From the NCBI GenBank assembly GCA_013813905.1, contig JACCQX010000086.1, forward strand, positions 1 to 6,789: DNA of 6,789 bases. Reading direction: 5' to 3'. This stretch comes from Chloroflexota bacterium (GTDB taxonomy: Bacteria; Chloroflexota; Limnocylindria; Limnocylindrales; CSP1-4). The notes beneath the pieces are model-generated. The model did not search any database, was not told where the DNA came from, and saw only the letters and a program-made list of their open reading frames with translations. Every line of letters starts with the position of its first letter. Positions within the stretch are counted from its first letter, which is position 1. Position numbers and translations under genes: made by a program. This document shows positions 1 to 6,140 of the stretch, one piece after another.

Positions 1-193
1 GGCGACTCCTTATAGCTAGCTGTTACCCATAGCACCAGTAGGCTGGCCGCGCGGTTCGGCCATCAGCCGCCGGCGCGTTTGCGGCGCCACCTGCGGGCGC
101 CCTCTTCCGGCGGCCGGACAGACAAGCCGCTCGATCCCCGCGAGTCGCCCTGTGGTAGGCCCCCGAGAAGCTGCCCGATCCTCGACCCCCCGA
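1..193. other. Gene-free left edge with nested inverted repeats
   Basis: No reading frame on either strand is convincing here. All three plus frames hit a stop within the first 30 bases (TAG at 13-15, 17-19 and 28-30), and minus-strand stops at 10-12, 23-25 and 63-65 close the other three frames. The stretch holds several inverted repeats. GGCGACTC at 1-8 pairs with 142-149. GCCGCCGG at 66-73 pairs with 107-114. GGCGCC at 83-88 pairs with 96-101. The segments 41-49 and 57-68 form a 5+4 bp stem with a small bulge. Part of this is expected by chance at this base composition. It lies downstream of the hydrolase at 194-712, so it could act as that gene's 3' region or encode a structured RNA. I recognise no tRNA, tmRNA, SRP or RNase P signature. 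Confidence 0.4.
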
Positions 194-712
194 TCAACGA
201 TGTGGCAGCGCCGCCATGAAGGACATCACCTCGTCGAGCGCATCGTCGAGGACCGCCCGCAGACCGTGGCCGACGCGGGGATAGGAAACCAGGCTCGCCG
301 AAGGCAGCCGTTCGGTCATGGCTTGGCGCAACAGGTCGATGCGTGTGAAGGGGTCCGACTCACCCGAAAGGCACAGTACCGGACAACGGATGGCGGGCCA
401 GTGCCGCGTCCGAGGCTCCCACTCCGGGGTCCCGGGGCGATGCAGGGGATAGCTCAGCAGCACCAATCCAGCCAGCTCGACGTCCGGTTCAGCGGCCAGC
501 AGGCTGGCCACGCGACCGCCGTAGGAGTGGCCACCGATCACCACGTCGGCGCCCTCCCCTGCCCGCTCGCGGTAGGCCCCCACGGCGCGCTCGGCCTTGC
601 CCTTGGGGATATCGATGGCGGTCGCGTCGATGCCACGTTCGCGCAATCCGTCGAGGTGGGGCTGGAGTGACGTTGCGTTGCCCGACGCACCGGGAGCCAG
701 CACGAGGCGCAT
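194..712 (-). CDS. Small alpha/beta hydrolase, KANL3/Tex30-like
   Basis: This is a 172-residue single-domain alpha/beta hydrolase, short for the fold but normal for the KANL3/Tex30-like (dienelactone-hydrolase-related) group. The N-terminal strand leads into LAPGASGN (about residues 5-12), the oxyanion-loop region. The nucleophile elbow GHSYGG puts the catalytic serine at 63. The acid is probably Asp120 in SGESDPF, and the base is His149 in RVGHG, so the triad looks complete and the enzyme is probably active. There is no signal peptide or membrane segment, so it is likely cytoplasmic. The substrate is unknown. The ATG at 710-712 is chosen because the first strand begins at once (MRLVLAPG). 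No Shine-Dalgarno precedes it, but a TANNNT element lies 6 nt upstream, suggesting leaderless expression. It is divergent from the nuclease-like gene across 56 bp. Confidence 0.88.
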   Translation of the reverse strand: MRLVLAPGASGNATSLQPHLDGLRERGIDATAIDIPKGKAERAVGAYRERAGEGADVVIGGHSYGGRVASLLAAEPDVELAGLVLLSYPLHRPGTPEWEPRTRHWPAIRCPVLCLSGESDPFTRIDLLRQAMTERLPSASLVSYPRVGHGLRAVLDDALDEVMSFMAALPHR

Positions 713-718
713 CGTTGA

Positions 719-724
719 AGGCTA
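719..724 (-). promoter_or_regulatory. Possible -10 element for leaderless hydrolase mRNA
   Basis: Read on the minus strand, TAGCCT fits the TANNNT -10 pattern. It ends 6 nt before the ATG at 712-710, so transcription would start at or next to the A of the start codon. The hydrolase lacks a Shine-Dalgarno sequence, which agrees with a leaderless message. I see no good -35 hexamer at 16-18 nt spacing, and a TANNNT match alone is weak evidence. Confidence 0.3.
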
Positions 725-756
725 CACGTGACATACAAGCTGGCACGCGGCCATCC

Positions 757-760
757 GAGG
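757..760 (+). promoter_or_regulatory. Ribosome binding site of nuclease-like gene
   Basis: GAGG is followed by 8 nt and then the ATG at 769. This spacing is the main reason for choosing 769 over the earlier in-frame ATG at 667, which would lie inside the divergent hydrolase's coding region. Confidence 0.55.
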
Positions 761-768
761 ATGCGCAC

Positions 769-2076
769 ATGGAAGCAGCCCGCATCGTCCAGCTACCCAC
801 CGGAGGCCGCCACGGCCCAGCCGTCACCGTGGAGGGTGACCGGCTGGTGGTCGAGCATCTGACGCTGGTGGACCCGGCGCTGGCCGCCTTCGTCGCGGAG
901 CGTGACGCAGCCGATCGACCGCTCCTCGTGGAGCGTGCGCTGCGCATCGGGCTGACGGCGCTCCAGGACGCCGGCGTCACGCTTGATTTGGACGTCGTGC
1001 GGCGCGAGTTCGAGGGACTCATGGCCCGCACCACTGCCGCCAACGACAAGGCAGCGGCGGCGCTGGATGCCCTCTTGCGCCAGAACTTCGCTGATGGCGA
1101 GGGCCGGCTCCCTCGCACCCTGGAGCACTTCCTGGGCGACCGGGGCCAGCTGCGCGGTTTCGTGAACGACCTGTTCGACGAGGGCAAGCGTGACAGCGCC
1201 ATCGGCCGCATCCGCTCCCTGCTGGGCACGTACTTCGACGGGGACGCATCGCGCCTGGCGCAGTTGCTGGATCCCACCCGACTGGGCTCTCCCCTGCACC
1301 AGTTCCGGACCGAGGTCAGCGACGGCTTCGCCAAGGTCCACGAGCGGCTCGCGGCCATCGAGGCGGCGGCAGCGGCGCGTGCGACGGAACGCTCCCGCTC
1401 CGCGGCCAAGGGCGCTGACTTCGAGCAGCAGGTCGAGGCCGTGCTGGCCGACCTGGCTCGTGGCAGTGGCGACCTGCTCGATCGCACGGCCGACGAGCCG
1501 GGCGACATGATGCGTTCCAGGAAGGGCGACTTCCTGCTGACCATGGATGCGCGGCACACCCGTGGCGCCGATCTGCGCATCGTGGTCGAGTGCAAGGACC
1601 GACCCATGTCCGGTCGAGCCATGAGGGAGGAGCTTGAGGCGGCCAAGCGCAACCGCGCCGCCTGCGTCGCACTGGTCTGCTTCAGCACGGCTCACGCGCC
1701 CGCGGGTATCGCGCCCTTCGACGTGCGCGCCGGTGACGTGTACTGCGTATTGGATCCGGAGTCCCCCGACCGGGCGGTGCTGGAGGCTGCCGTCCGGCTG
1801 GCGCGACTGCTGGCGCTGACGACGCTGCGGGAGCAGGAGTCCGATATCGACCCCACCGCCATCGCCGGGGCCCTGGCAGCTATCCGCAACCAGCTCGACG
1901 CCATCCGCGCGCTCAAGGTCCAGCTGACCTCTATCGGCAGTGCCTCACTGGCCGTCAATGCTGGTCTGGACAAGCTGCGTGAGGGCGTACTTGCTCGGGT
2001 CCTGGAGGCCGAGGAGCAACTCCAGGCCGGCCGTCCGGCTGCCGAACGCGTCAGCGCCGGAGACGGCGCCACGTGA
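769..2076 (+). CDS. PD-(D/E)XK nuclease-like protein with flanking helical regions
   Basis: This is a 435-residue soluble protein that I cannot assign to a named family. Residues about 1-200 are mostly alpha-helical and charged, with a predicted coiled-coil stretch near 180-215. Residues about 212-345 resemble the restriction-endonuclease-like fold. KGADFEQ carries a possible helix acid at E219, KGDFLL gives D254, and a hydrophobic strand IVVECK gives E274-x-K276. The D...ExK spacing and the following helix (about 283-296, ending KRNRA) match PD-(D/E)XK proteins. The C-terminus (about 363-425) is again helical, probably coiled coil, which suggests oligomerisation. The start at 769 is supported by GAGG at 757-760. 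DNA cleavage is inferred from the motif only, and the substrate and pathway are unknown. Its 3' end overlaps the opposing ATPase gene by 26 bp. It could instead be a nuclease-fold protein with a structural role. Confidence 0.8.
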   Translation: MEAARIVQLPTGGRHGPAVTVEGDRLVVEHLTLVDPALAAFVAERDAADRPLLVERALRIGLTALQDAGVTLDLDVVRREFEGLMARTTAANDKAAAALDALLRQNFADGEGRLPRTLEHFLGDRGQLRGFVNDLFDEGKRDSAIGRIRSLLGTYFDGDASRLAQLLDPTRLGSPLHQFRTEVSDGFAKVHERLAAIEAAAAARATERSRSAAKGADFEQQVEAVLADLARGSGDLLDRTADEPGDMMRSRKGDFLLTMDARHTRGADLRIVVECKDRPMSGRAMREELEAAKRNRAACVALVCFSTAHAPAGIAPFDVRAGDVYCVLDPESPDRAVLEAAVRLARLLALTTLREQESDIDPTAIAGALAAIRNQLDAIRALKVQLTSIGSASLAVNAGLDKLREGVLARVLEAEEQLQAGRPAAERVSAGDGAT

Positions 2077-4552
2077 TGCGCAGCCTATCGACTAGACGGA
2101 CGCGCCAGAACAGCATGACCAGCAGCGCCCAGGCGAGTGCCAGCACAGCCAGCAGTGCCACGTCGCCCCAGCTCAGCGGCGTGAGCTCGAAGAACGCACG
2201 CACCGGCTCGAGGGCGAAGAAGAGGCCGAAGAGTGCCAGCAGCCCCAGGGCGAGCAGGGTCGGTCGCCAGTCGGAGCCGTCTGCGTCAGCGCCGCTCATC
2301 GACTCACCGATGGGGGGCTCCAACAGCGGCAGCAGTGCCAGCCCGCAGAATACGGCGAACGTCGTGAAAGCTGTCCGCGCCAGTTGCACATCCCCGCCCC
2401 GGATGTACCAGGCATAGATGGGCAGCGCCAGCATCGCGCAGGCCGTAGCCGGCGGGATCACCAGGCGCAGGATGCGGCGCAGCGAGTCCAGACCCGGCCG
2501 CGCCGGACGAGCCCAGACCGCCAGGAAGATGGCCGGGATGCCCACCGTGATGAGTGCCAGCACCGTGTTGTGACGTGGCGACACGGGGATGACGAGCCCG
2601 AGCAGGGCTGCTCCGAAGATCACCATCGACATGTACATGGCACGGGCCAGGAAGAGGTGCAGGCTGTCCTGCATCCCGGTGATGATGCGCTGACCCTCGA
2701 TGACCGCCTCGGGTAATGCCGAGAACCGGTCTTCCAGCAGCACGATGTCGGCCACGGCGCGCGTCGCCTGGCTGCCGCTTTGCATGGAGATGCCGAGATG
2801 CGCCTGCTTCAGCGAGAGGACATCGTTGACGCCATCGCCCACCATGGCCACCCAGTGACCCCGGGCTCGCAGCGCCCGCACCAGACGGGCCTTCAATGAC
2901 GGCGGCACGCGCCCAAAGACGGACGCCGAGTCGATGGCCGCTGCCAGAGCCTCGTCGTCCAGCTCGGCCAGATCCAACCCGGACACGGCCCCTCCCTCGA
3001 CGTGGAGCCCGACCTGCCGCGCCAGGGCTGCGACCGTTTCAGGGTTGTCGCCGGAGATGAGCTTGAGCTCTACACCCGCGTCCCGGAAGCGGGCCAGCGT
3101 CGCCGCCACGTCCCCACGAAGCTGCTCGCGCAATGCCAGCACCGCCATGGGGACGAGACCGTCGGGTGGCGACGTCGTGCCCTCGCTGGGCAGCAGCTCT
3201 GCGCCGTCCGGGACGCGAGCGAAGAGCATCACGCGCAATCCCTGGTCGGCCCAGTCGGTGACACGCGCCGCGATGGCTGCGCCGGTCGCGGCGGAGCCGG
3301 CGGCCAAGCGTGGCAGGAGCACTTCCTGGGCACCCATCGCGTAGGCGTGACCGGCGGAGACAGATGTGGCACCGTCCGAACCCATGACCGCGAAACGCAG
3401 GCCGCTCCAGCGCAGCTCGGAGGAGAAGGGCACTTCGACCGCGACGGCGCGGGCCATGCCGGGATAGACCGCCCGGATGGCATCCGCGCTGCGCGTGGCG
3501 AGGGCCGCGCTGGCCAGGAAGTCGCCCAGCGCCGGTCCCAGTTCATCCTCCTGCACGTACGGTTCGATCCCGGCCATCTCGATGAGCGGTGTGGTCAGCG
3601 TGCCGGTCTTGTCCAGGCACAGCACATCCACTCGGCTCATGGACTCCACGGCACTCGAGCGTTGGATGAGCGCCTTGTCGCCCGCCAGGCGGACGATGGC
3701 CAGGGCGTACGTGACGGTGACCATCACCACCAGGCCCTGGGGCACCAGCGCCACGAGGACCGCCGCCGCGCGCGCCGACTCGACGGCCGGAAGCTCGCCG
3801 AACCGGAGGACCAGTGCGATGGCCACCGGCACGGCGGTCACAGCCACGAGCAGGCTCATGGCCCGCATCACCCGCGCGACATCCCGTTGGATGGGCGTCA
3901 CGTCCTCGCGAAAGGCGCGTGCGCCAGCCGTCAACTGGTTGGCGAAGGATTCCGCACCCACGCGCGTCGCTTCAAACGTGCCACTGCCGGCCACGCAGAA
4001 GGACCCCGAGAGCACCTCATCGCCCACCTGCTTCGGGATGGGATCCGCCTCGCCGGTGAGGAGCGATTCGTCCACCTCGATCTCCCCGCCGACCACACGG
4101 CCATCCAGCAGCAACTGGTCACCCCGCGTGACCACCAGCAGATCACCGAGCACCGCCTCCCGGGGGTCGATGGCGCGTTCGATGCCGTCGCGACGTAACA
4201 CGGCCGTTGGTCGAGTCAGGACGCTCAAGCGGTCCAGGCTCCGCTTGGCGCGCGTCTCCTGCGCCACTCCTACCACCACGTTGACCAGCACCAGCACCGC
4301 GGTGACGACCGCGTCGCCCAGCAGCCCCAGCGCCACCAGCACCATCGCGATGATGATCAGCAGGACGTTTACGGGCGTGAACGCGTTCTGGCGCAGGATG
4401 GCCAGGTAGCCACGGCCGCTGCTGATGGATGCGTCGTTGCCCATCCCGCGGGCACGGCGCGCTGCCGCCTCGGACTCCGAGAGGCCGGACAGTGGAGTCG
4501 GCGGACGATCGTCCGCGGCGGGCTCGGACGCCCGAGCCGTGGAGGCTGCCAT
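2051..4552 (-). CDS. P-type cation-transporting ATPase, CtpE-like
   Basis: This 833-residue membrane pump couples ATP hydrolysis to cation transport. The actuator motif TGE is at 166-168. The phosphorylated Asp314 lies in DKTGTLT, and SGDNP (500-504) and GDGVND (572-577) are the P-domain motifs, so the catalytic core is intact. Ten membrane segments are visible, at roughly 61-78, 79-97, 231-250, 261-288, 632-655, 662-681, 694-716, 724-745, 765-782 and 796-816. There is no N-terminal heavy-metal domain and no CPC motif. The compact nucleotide-binding region (VPFSSELRWSGL, then MGAQE) and the GIPAIFLA segment in M6 resemble mycobacterial CtpE, a reported Ca2+ pump. M4 reads PQGL instead of PEGL, and M6 lacks the SERCA Asn and Asp, so ion specificity is open. 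The ATG at 4552 shares its A with the upstream hydrolase's TGA, implying translational coupling. Residues 1-40 look disordered. Confidence 0.93.
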   Translation of the reverse strand: MAASTARASEPAADDRPPTPLSGLSESEAAARRARGMGNDASISSGRGYLAILRQNAFTPVNVLLIIIAMVLVALGLLGDAVVTAVLVLVNVVVGVAQETRAKRSLDRLSVLTRPTAVLRRDGIERAIDPREAVLGDLLVVTRGDQLLLDGRVVGGEIEVDESLLTGEADPIPKQVGDEVLSGSFCVAGSGTFEATRVGAESFANQLTAGARAFREDVTPIQRDVARVMRAMSLLVAVTAVPVAIALVLRFGELPAVESARAAAVLVALVPQGLVVMVTVTYALAIVRLAGDKALIQRSSAVESMSRVDVLCLDKTGTLTTPLIEMAGIEPYVQEDELGPALGDFLASAALATRSADAIRAVYPGMARAVAVEVPFSSELRWSGLRFAVMGSDGATSVSAGHAYAMGAQEVLLPRLAAGSAATGAAIAARVTDWADQGLRVMLFARVPDGAELLPSEGTTSPPDGLVPMAVLALREQLRGDVAATLARFRDAGVELKLISGDNPETVAALARQVGLHVEGGAVSGLDLAELDDEALAAAIDSASVFGRVPPSLKARLVRALRARGHWVAMVGDGVNDVLSLKQAHLGISMQSGSQATRAVADIVLLEDRFSALPEAVIEGQRIITGMQDSLHLFLARAMYMSMVIFGAALLGLVIPVSPRHNTVLALITVGIPAIFLAVWARPARPGLDSLRRILRLVIPPATACAMLALPIYAWYIRGGDVQLARTAFTTFAVFCGLALLPLLEPPIGESMSGADADGSDWRPTLLALGLLALFGLFFALEPVRAFFELTPLSWGDVALLAVLALAWALLVMLFWRVRLVDRLRITWRRLRR
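2054..2069. terminator. GNRA-loop hairpin in convergent gene overlap
   Basis: GCGCCG at 2054-2059 pairs perfectly with CGGCGC at 2064-2069 around a GAGA loop, which is a GNRA tetraloop on the plus strand. It sits inside the 26-bp overlap of the two converging genes and directly abuts the ATPase stop codon at 2051-2053. No T-tract follows on either strand, so it is not a classical intrinsic terminator. It might still slow polymerase or protect both 3' ends. Short GC hairpins are common at this composition. Confidence 0.3.
4501..4516. repeat. 16-bp perfect palindrome in ATPase 5' coding region
   Basis: GCGGACGATCGTCCGC is a perfect palindrome located 37-52 nt into the ATPase coding sequence, over codons 13-18 of the apparently disordered N-terminus. 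In mRNA it can fold as a 6-bp stem with a GAUC loop. As DNA it has the symmetry of a dimeric regulator site. It could also be a chance result of GC-rich codons. Confidence 0.35.
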
Positions 4553-5463
4553 CAGCTGATCAGGTCGGAGAGGATCTCCTCCCAGCGCTCGACGAAGAGC
4601 TGATGGCCCTCGCCGGGGTAGAACCGCGCACGACAGGTCTGGACCTGTCCGGCCAGGAAATGACCCATGGCTACCGGCACCGTGGGATCGGCGTCGCCAT
4701 GCCAGAGCACCACCGGCACCTGGATGTCGTCGAGCGAGAAGCCCCACGCGCGCGAGATGATGAGTGCCTCGTCGTAGACGCCACGGTTGCCCTGGCGGTA
4801 CATCTCGTCCGCGTTGGCTAGCATCATGGTTCTGACGCGAGGATCGCTCACTACGACCCGGTCCGCCTCGATCATCTTGGCCACGGCCGCATCGAGATGT
4901 CGCTCGGGGTCGCGCTGCTGCTGGCGCGCCCAGCGCCAGGTCGCGAGGCGGATCATCCAGGGCGCCACTCCAGCCGCCCGCGCCGCCGCGCGATGACTGC
5001 GGATGAGGTAGCCGGTCGAGCCGACCCCGACCAACGGCGCCGCCCCGCTGATCACGCCTGCTGTGCGGACCCTCTGCGGCAGCGCCCAGGCGCAGGCCAG
5101 GGCATACGGTCCGCCGCCCGACCAGCCCAGAACGTCGAAGCGCTCGATCTCGAGCGCATCCGCCAGCGCCGCTACATCCGCCGGCCAGTCCAGCATCCGC
5201 CTGCCGGGGTGCCCAGACGAGGACCCGATGCCGGGACGATCTACCGCGATGAGGCGGACGCCAAGCCGCTCGGCGATCGAGTCATCGGGATGCCGGATGA
5301 CCCGTGACGACCCGAAGCCATGGAAGTAGATGACCGGCACTCCATCGGGAGCCCCTACATCGTCGAAACCGAGGCTTCGCCCGTCACCCAGCGTGATAGA
5401 GCGAGCCTCAGACCGCGCCCTGGCCTCGAGAGACGGGGCGGCGAGCGGCGGGCGAAGTCGGAT
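4552..5463 (-). CDS. Alpha/beta hydrolase with probable ATC start
   Basis: This alpha/beta-fold hydrolase is about 303 residues long if it starts at 5463. HGFGSSR forms the oxyanion loop, GWSGGG places the nucleophile Ser115, HGDADPTVP gives the acid (probably Asp259), and GEGHQLF gives His287. The triad is complete and the core fold is full length. No signal peptide or membrane segment is seen. The substrate is unknown; esterase, epoxide hydrolase and C-C hydrolase roles are all possible. The first standard start is the GTG at 5340-5338, but that removes sequence typical of the family's N-terminus (ITLGDGRSLGFDDVGAPDG) and would begin within the first core strand. No ATG, GTG or TTG lies in frame between 5341 and 5463. 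An in-frame ATC at 5463-5461 follows AAAGAGGAG with 8 nt spacing and is taken as the start. CTG at 5391-5389 is an alternative without a ribosome site. The gene follows the TerB-like gene by 23 bp and overlaps the ATPase start by 1 nt. Confidence 0.85.
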   Translation of the reverse strand: MRLRPPLAAPSLEARARSEARSITLGDGRSLGFDDVGAPDGVPVIYFHGFGSSRVIRHPDDSIAERLGVRLIAVDRPGIGSSSGHPGRRMLDWPADVAALADALEIERFDVLGWSGGGPYALACAWALPQRVRTAGVISGAAPLVGVGSTGYLIRSHRAAARAAGVAPWMIRLATWRWARQQQRDPERHLDAAVAKMIEADRVVVSDPRVRTMMLANADEMYRQGNRGVYDEALIISRAWGFSLDDIQVPVVLWHGDADPTVPVAMGHFLAGQVQTCRARFYPGEGHQLFVERWEEILSDLIS

Positions 5464-5471
5464 GGTTCGAT

Positions 5472-5480
5472 CTCCTCTTT
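5472..5480 (-). promoter_or_regulatory. Strong ribosome binding site before ATC codon
   Basis: On the minus strand AAAGAGGAG lies just after the TerB-like stop codon (5489-5487) and 8 nt before the in-frame ATC at 5463-5461. It is the best Shine-Dalgarno match in the window and fixes the likely start of the hydrolase. The GTG at 5340 is more than 130 nt away, so the site cannot serve it. Confidence 0.65.
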
Positions 5481-5486
5481 GCGGAG

Positions 5487-6083
5487 TCAGGCGTCCGGCT
5501 GGCGACCCATCGCTTCGCGCATCCGCTGGACGGCTGCGTACTGGTCCGTGAACTCTCCACGCACGGCGGTGAGCTGCTCGTCCGACAGGTCGAGCTCCTT
5601 GGCGATCTGGTTGAGCTCCGCGCTCTCCTCGGCCGTGATGGAGCCCTCGGCAGCGCCCACGGCGAAGGAGCAGCGGAGCAGCGAAAGTCGTTGCTCCTCG
5701 TCGGAGTTCTCGTGGAACTCCCGGGTCACCAGGTAGTCCTCGGTCCCGCCGAACAACTCGTTCTGGCTGCGCGCGATCTGCACGATGAGCACGGCCTGCG
5801 GTTCGGGCAACCCGCCGACCTCCATGACGGTCTTCTCCATCAGAGCGATCTCCTCGTCGCTCACCAGCAGGTCGGCGTGAGCGGTCCGGCCCAGGATGTA
5901 GGCGAAGCCAGCCACGAAGCGTCGCTGCGCCTCGGGCAGCGCCTCCATCGCGGCCACGATGCGTCGGACGGTCGCTGTATCGGCCTGCCGCTCGGCATCG
6001 GCGGCACGCCCATCAGCGGCATCCGTTGCAGGCTCAGGACGGGGCGCTCGCTCCTCGCCAAGACCCAGGAAGCGTCGAAGCAC
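5487..6083 (-). CDS. TerB-like (TerB/DjlA-type helical) protein
   Basis: This 198-residue protein has no signal peptide or membrane segment. After a short N-terminal patch (VLRRFLGLGEE) and an Ala/Asp-rich linker (about 12-38), residues about 40-195 are all-helical. Two acidic repeats are typical of the TerB/DjlA N-terminal fold: HADLLVSDEEIALME (about 69-83) and AEGSITAEESAELNQIA followed by LDLSDEQL (about 145-171). TerB proteins occur in tellurite-resistance (Ter) and phage or stress-response loci, and some bind metal through acidic residues. The molecular role here is unknown. GTG at 6083-6081 is chosen because the conserved-looking sequence begins there. GTG at 6086 is equally possible, and no clear ribosome site is seen. 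The open frame continues far upstream, but that part lies antisense to the amidohydrolase and is low-complexity. It appears to be the first gene of an operon with the hydrolase and ATPase. Confidence 0.82.
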   Translation of the reverse strand: MLRRFLGLGEERAPRPEPATDAADGRAADAERQADTATVRRIVAAMEALPEAQRRFVAGFAYILGRTAHADLLVSDEEIALMEKTVMEVGGLPEPQAVLIVQIARSQNELFGGTEDYLVTREFHENSDEEQRLSLLRCSFAVGAAEGSITAEESAELNQIAKELDLSDEQLTAVRGEFTDQYAAVQRMREAMGRQPDA

Positions 6084-6127
6084 CACCTGCGGAGGATGCC
6101 ACAGGGTGTGCCGAGCTGCCGGGCCGT

Positions 6128-6133
6128 TACGAT
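6128..6133 (+). promoter_or_regulatory. Possible -10 element for amidohydrolase
   Basis: TACGAT matches the TANNNT -10 pattern and ends 7 nt before the ATG at 6141. This is the geometry of a leaderless promoter. No Shine-Dalgarno sits at a useful distance from 6141 or from the in-frame ATG at 6132, and no -35 hexamer is evident. The same arrangement is seen for the hydrolase at 194-712. Confidence 0.3.
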
Positions 6134-6140
6134 GCGGTGG

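Noticed and set aside
725..730. CACGTG palindrome between the divergent genes
   Set aside because: Only 6 bp of symmetry, common in GC-rich DNA, with no second copy or family evidence for an operator.
667..768. Earlier ATG (667) for the nuclease-like gene
   Set aside because: It would run through the 5' end of the divergent hydrolase, adds 34 unremarkable residues, and 769 has a well-spaced GAGG.
489..1688. 399-residue open frame on the minus strand
   Set aside because: It is antisense to the nuclease-like gene and is rich in Ser/Arg/Ala low-complexity sequence with no recognisable domain. It overlaps the real hydrolase in a different frame.
793..1695. 300-residue minus-strand open frame
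   Set aside because: Antisense shadow of the nuclease-like gene, rich in Gly, Gln and His with no fold or motif, as expected from GC-biased codons.
3002..4198. 398-residue plus-strand open frame
   Set aside because: It lies fully antisense to the ATPase core, whose catalytic motifs are intact. The composition (His, Arg, Gln rich) is typical of a reverse-strand artefact.
3477..4409. 310-residue plus-strand open frame
   Set aside because: Ser/Thr/Arg-rich low complexity antisense to the ATPase, with no domain.
4553..4747. Upstream GTG start (4747) giving an 898-residue ATPase
   Set aside because: The added 65 residues would overlap the hydrolase coding region and look non-family. The ATG at 4552 fits the TGATG coupling.
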